15,030 nt of DNA from CAISIP01 sp038247175. Its GTDB lineage: Bacteria > Pseudomonadota > Gammaproteobacteria > Burkholderiales > Burkholderiaceae_C. Within the stretch, counting starts at the first letter, position 1. Each line of letters opens with the position of its first letter. Where the stretch lies: positions 1 to 15,030 of the forward strand of contig JBBRVD010000091.1 in the NCBI GenBank assembly GCA_038247175.1, read 5' to 3'. The notes below the pieces were generated by a model that was not told the DNA's origin, made no database searches, and saw only the letters and a program-made list of their open reading frames with translations. A program made the position numbers and the translations under genes. Below, piece by piece: positions 7,204-14,815 of the stretch.

Positions 7204-9239
7204 TTTACGAACTGGGTCATTTGGCGCTGATTCTGGCGCTGGCAATGTCGCTTGCGCAAGGCGTGCTACCGATGATCGGCGCGCAGACCGGTAACGCGGC
7301 CTGGATGGGGCTGGCCCGGCCGACGGCGCGTGGGCAGTTCGTGTTTGTACTGATCGCCTACCTTTGCCTGACGCACGCGTTCGTCACCAACGATTTTTCC
7401 GTTGCGCTGGCGGCCAACCACTCCAACTCGACGCTGCCGCTGCATTACCGCATCACCGCGGTATGGGGCAACCACGAGGGTTCGATCCTGCTGTGGTCTC
7501 TGATTCTGGCGGGATGGACCCTGGCGGTTTCCATCTTCTCGCGCCAACTCGACGATCGCATGCTGGCGCGGGTTCTGGGCGTGATGGGGTTGATCAGCTG
7601 CGGCTTCATCCTGTTCACCTTGTTCACGTCCAATCCATTCGAGCGCATGTTTCCGCCACCGGCCGACGGGCAAGACCTGAACCCACTGCTGCAGGATCCG
7701 GGCATGGTGATCCATCCGCCCATGCTGTACATGGGCTATGTCGGTTTTGTCGTGGCGTTCGCGTTTGCGGTCGCGGCGTTGATATCGGGCCAGCTCGACG
7801 CGGCCTGGGCGCGCTGGTCGCGGCCCTGGACCACGGCGGCCTGGTGTTTCCTGACCATCGGCATCGCGCTGGGCAGCTTCTGGGCCTATTACGAACTGGG
7901 CTGGGGTGGCTGGTGGTTCTGGGATCCGGTGGAAAACGCGTCCTTCCTGCCCTGGCTGGTCGGCACCGCATTGATCCATTCGCTGGCGGTGACCGAAAAG
8001 CGCGGCGGCTTCAAGATGTGGACCGCCTTGCTGGCCATCCTGACGTTTTCCCTGTCGTTGCTGGGTACCTTCATCGTGCGTTCAGGCGTACTCAGTTCGG
8101 TCCATGCGTTCGCGACCGATCCGACGCGCGGGGTTTTCATCCTGGGTTTCCTGGCAGTGGTAATCGGCGGTTCGCTGGCCTTGTTCGCCTGGCGCGCGCC
8201 GCAGGTCGGGCTCGGCGGCAGTTTCGAGCCGGTCTCGCGTGAATCGATGTTGCTGGCCAACAATGTGCTGCTGCTGGTGGCGGCCGCCGCGGTGCTGCTC
8301 GGTACCCTGTATCCACTGGCCGTCGATGCGCTGGGCATGGGCAAGTTGTCGGTCGGCCCGCCGTATTTCGACACCGTGTTCGTGCCGCTGATGACGCCGG
8401 CCCTGTTCCTGATGGGCATCGGCCCGATTGCGCGCTGGCGCCAAGCCCGCCTGCCCGAATTGGCGTATCGCCTGCGATGGGCGTTTGGTGTTGCTGCGGT
8501 CAGCGCTTTGGCGGCATTTCTGGCACTCGGCAAATGGACGCCGATGATCGGCCTGGGACTGGCACTGGCCGCCTGGATCGCCAGCACCGTGGTGCTGGCC
8601 CTGGTCACCCGGCTGCAGGAACACAAATCCCCCGACTGGAGGCGGCGCTTCGCGGCACAGCCGGGCAGCTTCTACGGCATGTTGCTGGCGCATCTCGGCG
8701 TCGCGGTATTCATCGTCGGTGTCACCATCGTCAGCGGTTTCGAGAGCGAGAGCGACGTGCGCATGGAGCCAGGCGACACCGCCACCGTGGCCGGCTATCA
8801 GGTCCGGCTCGACAAGATCGAGGACGTGACCGGCCCCAACTACCAGGCATCGCGCGCCACGCTCAGCCTCATACAGGACGGCAAGCTGGTGGCCATTGTC
8901 AGGCCCGATCGCCGCGTCTACAACGTCAGCCGCTCGCCGATGACCGAGGTCGCCATCGACCGCGGATTGCTGCGCGACGTGTATATCGCGCTGGGTGACC
9001 CGGTCAGCGCAACCGCCTGGAGCGTGCGGCTGCACCACAAGCCGTTCGTGAACTGGATCTGGATCGGTTGCATGTTGATGGCGTTGGGTGGTTTCCTGGC
9101 CGTGATGGATCGGCGTTACCGCAAGCTGCGCGTGAGCGAGCCGGTGCGTCCCGCGTCGGCGCCGCCACAGGCCGACCGCGCCTTGCCCATTGGCGGTGTG
9201 GTCGTGGCACGTTCGGGTGCGGGGGGCACGGGCCGATGA
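7200..9239 (+). CDS. ccmF: Heme lyase subunit CcmF (WWD family)
   Basis: CcmF is the large membrane protein that takes heme from CcmE and, with CcmH and CcmI, joins it to the apocytochrome. The 679-residue protein has many membrane helices and the WWD motif GWGGWWFWDPVENASFLPWL (234-253). Candidate heme-ligand histidines sit where they do in well-studied CcmF: His172 (IHPPMLYMG), His260, His302 (VHAFATDPTRG) and His498 (LLAHLGVAVF). The C-terminal periplasmic part (about 515-620) and last helix are present. The length is slightly above the usual 640-660 because of a proline/alanine-rich tail. It overlaps ccmE and ccmG by four bases each. Confidence 0.97.
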   Translation: MIYELGHLALILALAMSLAQGVLPMIGAQTGNAAWMGLARPTARGQFVFVLIAYLCLTHAFVTNDFSVALAANHSNSTLPLHYRITAVWGNHEGSILLWSLILAGWTLAVSIFSRQLDDRMLARVLGVMGLISCGFILFTLFTSNPFERMFPPPADGQDLNPLLQDPGMVIHPPMLYMGYVGFVVAFAFAVAALISGQLDAAWARWSRPWTTAAWCFLTIGIALGSFWAYYELGWGGWWFWDPVENASFLPWLVGTALIHSLAVTEKRGGFKMWTALLAILTFSLSLLGTFIVRSGVLSSVHAFATDPTRGVFILGFLAVVIGGSLALFAWRAPQVGLGGSFEPVSRESMLLANNVLLLVAAAAVLLGTLYPLAVDALGMGKLSVGPPYFDTVFVPLMTPALFLMGIGPIARWRQARLPELAYRLRWAFGVAAVSALAAFLALGKWTPMIGLGLALAAWIASTVVLALVTRLQEHKSPDWRRRFAAQPGSFYGMLLAHLGVAVFIVGVTIVSGFESESDVRMEPGDTATVAGYQVRLDKIEDVTGPNYQASRATLSLIQDGKLVAIVRPDRRVYNVSRSPMTEVAIDRGLLRDVYIALGDPVSATAWSVRLHHKPFVNWIWIGCMLMALGGFLAVMDRRYRKLRVSEPVRPASAPPQADRALPIGGVVVARSGAGGTGR

Positions 9240-9760
9240 GGAAGTCGCTGATACCGCTGGCCATCTTCCTGGTGCTGGTCGGTTTCCTGGCTGTGGGGCT
9301 GGGTTTGAACCCGCGCGAGGTGCCGTCGCCGCTGATCAACAGGCCAGCGCCCGCCTTCAGCCTGCCACTGCTCGACGCGCCGGAGCAGAAACTGTCGGCG
9401 CAGGACCTGCGCGGCCAGGTCTGGATCCTCAACGTCTGGGCGTCCTGGTGCGTGGCCTGCCGTATCGAGCATCCGTTGCTGGTCGAGTTCTCCAAGATGG
9501 GCATGGTGCCGCTGTACGGCCTGAACTACAAGGACAAGCCGGAAGATGCGACGCAGTGGCTGAAGAAGTTTGGCGACCCCTACACCCGCTCGCTGTCTGA
9601 CCGCGAAGGCCTGGTGGGCATCGATTTTGGCGTCTACGGCGTGCCGGAGACCTTCGTCATCGACAAGCAGGGGGTGATCCGCTTCAAGCAGATCGGCCCG
9701 GTCACGCCCGAGGTGTTGCGCGACGAGATCATCCCGCTGGTGAGGAAACTCGGTGCTTGA
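9236..9760 (+). CDS. ccmG: Thiol:disulfide oxidoreductase CcmG (DsbE)
   Basis: CcmG is a membrane-anchored, periplasm-facing thioredoxin-like reductant that keeps apocytochrome c or CcmH cysteines reduced. The 174-residue protein has an N-terminal anchor (about residues 5-24), then PAPAFSLPLLD, which opens the DsbE fold. The active site is WASWCVAC (Cys72, Cys75) and the cis-proline loop is YGVPETFVID (Pro137). The conserved GLNYKD stretch (95-100) is also characteristic of CcmG. The start overlaps the ccmF stop (ATGA) and the stop overlaps ccmH by eight bases. Electrons are expected to come from a DsbD/CcdA-type protein, not encoded here. Confidence 0.96.
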   Translation: MRKSLIPLAIFLVLVGFLAVGLGLNPREVPSPLINRPAPAFSLPLLDAPEQKLSAQDLRGQVWILNVWASWCVACRIEHPLLVEFSKMGMVPLYGLNYKDKPEDATQWLKKFGDPYTRSLSDREGLVGIDFGVYGVPETFVIDKQGVIRFKQIGPVTPEVLRDEIIPLVRKLGA

Positions 9761-10253
9761 GCTGGCAGGCCTGGTCTGGCGCCGCTGGCTTGCGGCCGCG
9801 CTGGCGCTGCTGCTGGCAGTGCTGACGCTGGCTGCCCATGGCAAGGAGGCGCAGCCGGCGTCCGACAACCCCGAACTCGAGGTGCGCGTGCTGGCCATCG
9901 CCGAGGAGTTGCGCTGCCTGGTGTGCCAGAACGAGACCATCGCTGCGTCCCATGCCGACCTGGCGGTGGACCTGCGCAAGCAGATCCGGATCAAACTGCA
10001 GCAGGGCCAGTCGCAGCAGCAGATCCTCGATTTCATGGTCGAGCGTTACGGCGACTTCGTGTTGTACCGCCCGCCGTTCATGGCCCGCACGCTGTTGCTG
10101 TGGATCGGACCATTTGTGTTGTTGGCGATCGCCGCCGTGGTGATGGTGGTCAACGTCCGACGCCGCCAGCGTACGGCGTTGGCGCAGGAGTGGAGCGAAG
10201 CGCAGGCGCGGCGTGCGCGTGCCCTGCTCGACGACGCGTCGAGCCAGTCCTGA
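9753..10253 (+). CDS. ccmH: Cytochrome c maturation protein CcmH (CycL)
   Basis: CcmH is a membrane-anchored periplasmic thiol protein that reduces or chaperones the CXXCH cysteines of apocytochromes at the lyase. The 166-residue product has a signal segment (about residues 9-28) and the signature LRCLVCQNETIAASHADLA with Cys55 and Cys58. It continues with DLRKQIRIKLQQGQSQQQILDFMVERYGDFVLYRPP, one membrane helix (about 113-132) and a short basic tail. It is the short form, with CcmI separate, unlike the long fused CcmH of enterobacteria. The start is GTG at 9753, supported by GAGGA six bases upstream and an eight-base overlap with ccmG. Confidence 0.95.
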   Translation: MLELAGLVWRRWLAAALALLLAVLTLAAHGKEAQPASDNPELEVRVLAIAEELRCLVCQNETIAASHADLAVDLRKQIRIKLQQGQSQQQILDFMVERYGDFVLYRPPFMARTLLLWIGPFVLLAIAAVVMVVNVRRRQRTALAQEWSEAQARRARALLDDASSQS

Positions 10254-10272
10254 TGAGGTGAGCCTTCCTGTT

Positions 10273-11553
10273 ATGAACATGTTCCTGGTTTTTTTGGTTG
10301 GCCTGATCGGGCTGGCCCTGGCGATGATTTTGCCCTCGCTGTTGCGGCGTCGGACGCCGCAGGCGCCTGACGCCGGCCGCGCCAACGTGCAGATTCTGCG
10401 GGAACAACTCGCTGCGCTCGATGCCGATCGGGCCGCCGGCAGCGTCGACGATGCGCAGTACCAGCTGGCGCGCACCGAGATCGAGCGCAGGGCGCTGGAG
10501 GAGGAACAGGCGGCCGAGCGAACTCCGGTCGTGGCCCGCCGCTCGACCCGCACCGCACTGGTCCTGGGCCTGTTCATCCCGGTGTTTGCAGTGCTGATGT
10601 ACGCGGCACTCGGTCGGCCGCAGGCGCTCGACCCGGTGCTGGCCACTGTGCCGCCAGGCGACGTGACGCTGCCGCAGATCGAGGCCATGGTCGACGGCCT
10701 GGCCAAGCGGCTGGAGGGCCAGACCACGCCGCAGGAGGGCGACTTGCAGGCCTGGACCATGCTCGCCAACTCCTACGCCGTGTTGCAGCGTTTCCCGGAG
10801 GCCAGCAAGGCGTTTGCGCGGGCGCGTGCGCTGTCGCCGGACAATGCGCAACTGCTGGCCGACCATGCGGACGCGCTGGCGATGATTCAGGGCCGGAGCA
10901 TCGAGGGCGAACCCGGCAGGCTGGTCATGCGCGCATTGCAGCTCGAGCCCAAGAACCTCAAGGCGCTGACGATGGCTGGCAGCTGGGCTTTCGAACGCCG
11001 GGACTATGCCGGCGCGATCAACTACTGGAGCTTGGCCCAGCCGCTGGCGCCTCCCGGCACCGACTTCGCCGCCGGCCTGGAGAACAGCCTGCAACAGGCA
11101 CGTGCCGCTGCGGTGCAAAGTGGTCCGCTGGCGGCAGCCGGAACCGACAAGGCGCTGCCGCAGGCGGCAGCTGCCGGCAACAATGGCAAACCGGCTCTGA
11201 CTGCGGCTACCGCACAGGTCAGCGGCGAAGTACAGGTGACCGACGTTCTGGCCAAGCGCGTACAGCCGACCGACACGGTTTTTGTGTTCGCGCGCGCGGC
11301 CGACGGCCCGCGCATGCCGCTGGCCATCATCCGGCGCACGGCCGGAGACCTGCCGTTCGCCTTCACGCTGGACGACAGCAGCGCGATGAACCCGCAATTC
11401 CCGCTCTCCGGTGCCCGGCAGGTCGTCATCGGTGTACGGATCTCGCCCACGGGCGATGCAACGCCGCGCAGCGGCGATCTGACCGGCCAGATTGGTCCGG
11501 TCGATCTCGGTGCGGGCAAGCTGGTCCTGATGGTCGACGCCGTCGTGCCTTGA
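10273..11553 (+). CDS. ccmI: Cytochrome c biogenesis factor CcmI (CycH), TPR protein
   Basis: CcmI captures apocytochrome c through its periplasmic TPR domain and hands it to CcmH/CcmF. The 426-residue protein has two membrane helices (about residues 2-22 and 95-113) around a cytoplasmic, charged helical loop (ILREQLAALDADRAAGSVDDAQYQLARTEIERRALEEE). A TPR region follows (about 150-265, including WTMLANSYAVLQRFPEASKAFARARALSPDNAQLL). The C-terminal domain is beta-rich (about 320-426), as in long betaproteobacterial CcmI. ATG at 10273 is used. The ribosome-binding GAGGTG is about 12 bases away, so ATG at 10279 is possible. It begins 19 bases after ccmH. Confidence 0.93.
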   Translation: MNMFLVFLVGLIGLALAMILPSLLRRRTPQAPDAGRANVQILREQLAALDADRAAGSVDDAQYQLARTEIERRALEEEQAAERTPVVARRSTRTALVLGLFIPVFAVLMYAALGRPQALDPVLATVPPGDVTLPQIEAMVDGLAKRLEGQTTPQEGDLQAWTMLANSYAVLQRFPEASKAFARARALSPDNAQLLADHADALAMIQGRSIEGEPGRLVMRALQLEPKNLKALTMAGSWAFERRDYAGAINYWSLAQPLAPPGTDFAAGLENSLQQARAAAVQSGPLAAAGTDKALPQAAAAGNNGKPALTAATAQVSGEVQVTDVLAKRVQPTDTVFVFARAADGPRMPLAIIRRTAGDLPFAFTLDDSSAMNPQFPLSGARQVVIGVRISPTGDATPRSGDLTGQIGPVDLGAGKLVLMVDAVVP

Positions 11554-11581
11554 GCCTGGCGCTTGGCTGCCCGGCAGGCTC
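11552..11581 (+). terminator. Hairpin at the end of the ccm operon (possible terminator)
   Basis: GAGCCTG (from within the ccmI stop codon) pairs perfectly over seven bases with CAGGCTC at 11575-11581. The loop is 16 bases. There is no U-tract, so if it terminates transcription it may need Rho, and readthrough into the LysR gene 25 bases further on is plausible. Confidence 0.3.
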
Positions 11582-11605
11582 GGTGACCCTGGCAACGGAC
11601 GGACC

Positions 11606-12520
11606 GTGAAGCGGCTACCCCCTTTGACCGCGCTGCGTGCCTTCGATGCGGCGGTGCGTGCTGGCAACTTTACCCGTGCCGGCGAAACCTTGCATGTGAC
11701 CCAGGGTGCGGTCAGCCGGCAGATCCGGCAATTGGAAGAGTGGCTGGGCAAACCGGTGTTCCTGCGCCAGCCCCAGGGCCTGACGCTCACGCCAGCCGGT
11801 AGCCTGCTGGCGCAAAGTCTGGAGTCGGCCTTCGGCACGATCCAGGATGCGGTCGAGCAGATCGGCAGCCTGGGCTCGCGCCAGCGTATTGCGGTCAACG
11901 TACCGGAGACGTTCGCGTCACGCTGGCTGGCCCCCCGGCTGGGCGCGTTTCGCAGCCGGCATCCGGATATCGACCTGACGATCACGACCAATCCGGTCAT
12001 CAACCTGCGCGAGGCGCAGCAATACGATTGCCTGGTGCTGTTCCTGGACCAGCCCTGGACCAAGGGCGCTTGCCGGTTGCTGCGTCAGGAGCACTATGTG
12101 GCTGTGGCCAGTCCGGAACTGTGGCGCGACGGTGCCCCGCCCAACCTGGAGTCGACCACGCTGTTGCACGTCCTGGCCGGGCCCAAGGAGCGGCTGCCAC
12201 TGTGGGAGAACTGGCTCGCCTCGCTGGGTCTGCGCCATATCGACGCCCGCCCCGGCATTGCCTTTTCGACCATGGACCAGGCGATCAACGCTGCGCTCTC
12301 CGGCGCTGGCGTGGCGGTGGTCGATGCGCCAATGGTGGCGCGCGAACTGGCCGAACAGCGCCTGCGCCGGATCGACCAGCATGAACTCACCGCCAGACAC
12401 GGCTACTGGTTCGTCGAACCGAGCGAACCGGCACACCGCGCACCGGCGCACCGCGCGGTGGTGGCCTTGTTTCAGGCCTGGTTGCTGGAGTCGAGCCACG
12501 CGCCCGCGCCGGTGCCTTGA
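11606..12520 (+). CDS. LysR-family transcriptional regulator (GcvA-like)
   Basis: This 304-residue protein has the LysR layout. The N-terminal winged helix-turn-helix (about residues 5-65) includes RAGETLHVTQGAVSRQIRQLEEWLGKPVF, followed by a linker helix and a periplasmic-binding-protein-like effector domain (about 92-295). The opening KRLPPLTALRAFDAAVRAGNFTRAGE is typical of the GcvA subgroup. Its targets and effector cannot be inferred. It is not divergent from a target gene, the usual LysR arrangement, but lies 52 bases after ccmI on the same strand and converges on the SPOR gene. The start is GTG at 11606, chosen for the family N-terminus; the Shine-Dalgarno is weak. Confidence 0.92.
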   Translation: MKRLPPLTALRAFDAAVRAGNFTRAGETLHVTQGAVSRQIRQLEEWLGKPVFLRQPQGLTLTPAGSLLAQSLESAFGTIQDAVEQIGSLGSRQRIAVNVPETFASRWLAPRLGAFRSRHPDIDLTITTNPVINLREAQQYDCLVLFLDQPWTKGACRLLRQEHYVAVASPELWRDGAPPNLESTTLLHVLAGPKERLPLWENWLASLGLRHIDARPGIAFSTMDQAINAALSGAGVAVVDAPMVARELAEQRLRRIDQHELTARHGYWFVEPSEPAHRAPAHRAVVALFQAWLLESSHAPAPVP

Positions 12521-12550
12521 CGGACCCCGGCCGGCAGCGGCGGCAACGCC

Positions 12551-13618
12551 TCATTGCCGTATCACCACCGCGTCCAGCTGCAGCGCCCTTACCTTTCCGG
12601 CCGCCGCCGCTGCCTGCTCCCGGGTTGCGAACGGCCCCACTCGCACCCGGGTACGCAGTCCGTTACGCGTCTGCACCGACTCGCTGATCGCCGGCAGGCC
12701 GGCCTGCTGGAGTGTGGCGTGGGTGCGCAGCGCGTTGTCCTGCTGGGCGAACAGGCCGACGTTGATCAAGTAGCGCTCGGCTGGTGCCGGCTCGGGCGGC
12801 TGTGGTTCGGCCGCCAGAGACTGCGCCGGCGCGGACGCTGCCGCGGTGGCAGTGGCCGCCGGTGCCGGTTCCGGTACCGCGGCGGGCGCAACCGGTGGTG
12901 CTGCTGTCGCGGTTGCATCCCGATCCGCTGCCGCTGTTGCATCCCGATCCGGTGCCGCTGTTGCATTCCGATCCGGTGCCGCCTCGGTTGCCGGCGCCGC
13001 GACGCCAGCGACCTCGCCGCTGGCGCGTGGCCACACGCGCTTGTGCAGGTCCGGCGTCAACGAACCGACGAACAGCAAGCTGGCCAGTACCAGGTTGGCC
13101 AGTGCGATGCCCATCAGGCGCGGCCGTGAACTGGATTGGCGCGCCAGCAGCATGCAAGCGTCCTTGAGGTTGTGGGTGCTCGCCAGCGCCTTGTCCAGCC
13201 GTTGACGGTACACCCGGTACAGCCAGGCGTTGCCGAAGAGGCCGGGCACCAGCAGCGCCATGGTGAGCAGCGCTGCCCACAGGCTCCATTGCACCGATTC
13301 GGCCACCGGCGGTGCAGCCAGCGCCATGCCCGCTGCCAGGCCCAATGCTACCGCGGCCAGCGCGGACAGATACAGCACGGCCGGCAGCCACAGGCCGCGA
13401 AACAGCATCCAGTTCAGCGTGATGCCGCAGGCGGCCCAGTTCCAGCGCGGGCCGGCGCGGCCGTAAGCCTCGAAGCGGGTCAGGATCGGCAGGTAGTAGT
13501 CGGCCCGCATCGGCCCGATGGCGGCGCGATACAAGGCTTCAAGATGGCTGTCCGGTGACGTATCGAGCCGCGTGGGTTCGCAAGTTGCCGCGTTGGCGAT
13601 GGCGGACGTCTCGAGCAT
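12551..13618 (-). CDS. Inner-membrane protein with DUF2628-like region and C-terminal SPOR domain
   Basis: The 355-residue product begins with a cytoplasmic stretch and a DUF2628-like region (about residues 25-145; YYLPILTRFEAYGRAGPRWNWAACGITLNWMLFRGLW). It has about three membrane helices (77-100, 111-130, 168-187). A long alanine/proline/aspartate-rich linker (190-280) contains an eight-residue tandem repeat. It ends in a SPOR domain (282-355; RYLINVGLFAQQDNA ... TRVRVGPFATREQAAAAAGKVRAL). SPOR domains bind denuded peptidoglycan glycans at division septa, so a periplasmic, cell-wall-facing C-terminus is likely. The exact role is unknown. The start is uncertain: ATG at 13618 is the first before conserved sequence, with ATG at 13645 or 13723 upstream, none having a clear Shine-Dalgarno. 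It converges on the LysR gene with a 30-base gap. Confidence 0.8.
   Translation of the reverse strand: MLETSAIANAATCEPTRLDTSPDSHLEALYRAAIGPMRADYYLPILTRFEAYGRAGPRWNWAACGITLNWMLFRGLWLPAVLYLSALAAVALGLAAGMALAAPPVAESVQWSLWAALLTMALLVPGLFGNAWLYRVYRQRLDKALASTHNLKDACMLLARQSSSRPRLMGIALANLVLASLLFVGSLTPDLHKRVWPRASGEVAGVAAPATEAAPDRNATAAPDRDATAAADRDATATAAPPVAPAAVPEPAPAATATAAASAPAQSLAAEPQPPEPAPAERYLINVGLFAQQDNALRTHATLQQAGLPAISESVQTRNGLRTRVRVGPFATREQAAAAAGKVRALQLDAVVIRQ
12912..12983. repeat. Three tandem copies of a 24-base unit inside the SPOR gene
   Basis: Units at 12912-12935, 12936-12959 and 12960-12983 differ from the middle copy by one base (first copy) and two bases (third copy). On the coding (minus) strand they encode an eight-residue repeat of the type PDRDATAA in the periplasmic linker. 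The unit is a multiple of three, so copy-number changes would lengthen or shorten the linker without breaking the frame. Confidence 0.9.
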
Positions 13619-13746
13619 GGCACATTGTGGCACTGGCACCAGCATGCGCCGACCAGCAGCACGGGCCTGCTGCCCAGGTTCGTGGTAGCGTGCGGCGGTA
13701 CGGCTCCCGTAGCCGTGATGCACGGTTAGTACGCGGAGATTCGATC

Positions 13747-14019
13747 ATGACATTACCGAACCGGTCCACGGTGTTTCGCCTGGCCAGTGTCGCCACCGCT
13801 CTGGCAGGTGCCGCGACCATCGCCTTGTTCCTGCGCGGCAATCCTGCGCAGGCGCAAGGGCCGATGTCCGCGCCGGCCTGCCAGTGTTCGGTGCCGACAC
13901 CGATCCCCGGCATGGCGAGCCGGATCGCGCATTGCCTGTGCGGCGCGATGTCCTGTGCCATAACCGAGACGTCGGACAGCACCCGCGGCGCCAGTCAGAT
14001 GCAATGCGTGCGGTTATGA
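13747..14019 (+). CDS. Small secreted cysteine-rich protein, family not recognised
   Basis: The predicted 90-residue protein has a signal peptide: a basic N-terminus, a hydrophobic core at about residues 12-29, and a likely cut after NPAQA at residue 36. The mature part is about 54 residues with six cysteines (45, 47, 63, 65, 70 and 87, in ACQCS, HCLCGAMSC and MQCV). An even number of cysteines in an exported protein suggests disulfides or metal binding, but I know no matching family. ATG at 13747 is supported by GGAG (13735-13738) eight bases upstream. The frame is open much further upstream, across the SPOR gene, but that part is antisense shadow. It is divergent from the SPOR gene, with 128 bases between the starts. 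Confidence 0.6.
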   Translation: MTLPNRSTVFRLASVATALAGAATIALFLRGNPAQAQGPMSAPACQCSVPTPIPGMASRIAHCLCGAMSCAITETSDSTRGASQMQCVRL

Positions 14020-14080
14020 CGCGGGGGTGACGGACCCGCAGTCTGGCCAGGGCCGGCCCCTGTCGCCGCCATTCGGGCCC

Positions 14081-14114
14081 ATGTCACGGCGCTGTCATCG
14101 GCGCTGATTAACCT
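14081..14114 (+). promoter_or_regulatory. Candidate Pho box (PhoB site) and -10 upstream of the PEP-CTERM gene
   Basis: Two seven-base direct half-sites, ATGTCAC (14081-14087) and CTGTCAT (14092-14098), are separated by four bases, giving the 11-base period of PhoB sites. Against the half-site consensus CTGTCAT (C allowed at the last position), the second matches at seven of seven and the first at six of seven. The spacer is GC-rich rather than AT-rich. Ten bases downstream is TAACCT (14109-14114), a weak -10 with the conserved T, A and final T, at the spacing seen in the E. coli phoA promoter. The Shine-Dalgarno GGAG (14138-14141) and ATG (14147) follow at a sensible distance. Confidence 0.5.
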
Positions 14115-14146
14115 TGCGGCTTCTTTCCACCTTGAACGGAGCCGAC

Positions 14147-14815
14147 ATGAAAAATACCTTGACCCTGGCGCTTGCGCTGGCCGCCGCGACGCCTGCGTTG
14201 GCACAGGTGCAAATCACCGAATGGATGTATTCGGGCAACAGCGGCGAATACATCGAATTCACCAATCTGGGCTCGACCGCGATCGATTTCGCAGGTTGGG
14301 TCTACGACGACGACTCCCGCTTCGCCAGCGTTGCGGCGGGCGGTTTTTCCCTGTCCGGTTTCGGCCTTGTCGGTGCCCTTGAATCGGTGTTGATCACCCA
14401 GGACGATGCCACCGTCTTTCGTGCCAACTGGGGGCTGTCCGCCAGCACCAAGGTGCTGGGTGGCTACACCAACAACATCGGCCGTGGCGACGAGATCAAC
14501 CTGTTCGACGCCGGTGGCAACCTGGCGGATCGACTGGCTTACGGCGATCTGGCTTTTCCCGGCACGATCCGCGCTCAGACCGCTGGCGGCACACCCGTGT
14601 CGATCGCGGCGCTCGGACCGCAGACGGTCATGGCCGGCAACTGGGTGCTGTCGGCCACCACCGACGTGCATGGCTCGGTGCTGGCGGCATCGGGCGACGT
14701 CGGCAACCCGGGCCAGTTCATCCTGGCCGCGGTACCGGAGCCCGAGACCTACGCCATGTTGCTGGCCGGCCTGGGCATCATCGGTGCCATCGCTCGTCGC
14801 CGGCGTGCATCATGA
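14147..14815 (+). CDS. PEP-CTERM sorted protein with lamin-tail domain
   Basis: This 222-residue exported protein has a signal peptide cut near residue 19 (PALA/QVQ). An LTD-type beta-sandwich (about 21-150) opens with VQITEWMYSGNSGEYIEFTNLGSTAIDFAGWVYDDDS. The C-terminal sorting signal comprises VPEPETYA, a hydrophobic stretch (LLAGLGIIGAIA) and the basic end RRRRAS (196-222). PEP-CTERM proteins are processed by an exosortase (EpsH/XrtA type), expected elsewhere in the genome, and end up at the surface or in the matrix. Lamin-tail domains in bacteria often accompany secreted nucleases or phosphoesterases, but no catalytic domain is present here. ATG at 14147 has GGAG five bases upstream. Its stop overlaps the next gene. 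Confidence 0.88.
   Translation: MKNTLTLALALAAATPALAQVQITEWMYSGNSGEYIEFTNLGSTAIDFAGWVYDDDSRFASVAAGGFSLSGFGLVGALESVLITQDDATVFRANWGLSASTKVLGGYTNNIGRGDEINLFDAGGNLADRLAYGDLAFPGTIRAQTAGGTPVSIAALGPQTVMAGNWVLSATTDVHGSVLAASGDVGNPGQFILAAVPEPETYAMLLAGLGIIGAIARRRRAS

Noticed and set aside
10150..12063. A very long open frame on the minus strand opposite ccmI and the lysR start (over 600 codons)
   Set aside because: It is antisense to ccmI and LysR, which have clear family motifs. Its composition is arginine/glutamine-rich low complexity with no recognisable domain, typical of a shadow frame in GC-rich DNA.
12912..12983. CRISPR-like repeat array
   Set aside because: The copies are directly adjacent with no spacers, the unit is 24 bases and in frame, and it lies inside a coding linker.
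13700..13716. Short inverted repeat ACGGCT-N5-AGCCGT between the SPOR gene and the small secreted protein
   Set aside because: Six base pairs with no U-tract and no known operator match; such repeats are frequent by chance in GC-rich DNA, so it is not listed as a feature.
14087..14118. Sigma-54 (-24/-12) promoter upstream of the PEP-CTERM gene, as reported for some PEP-CTERM systems
   Set aside because: A TTGC is present, but the GG and GC elements are 16 bases apart instead of 12, and no TGGCAC-like element fits. The Pho-box reading explains the sequence better.
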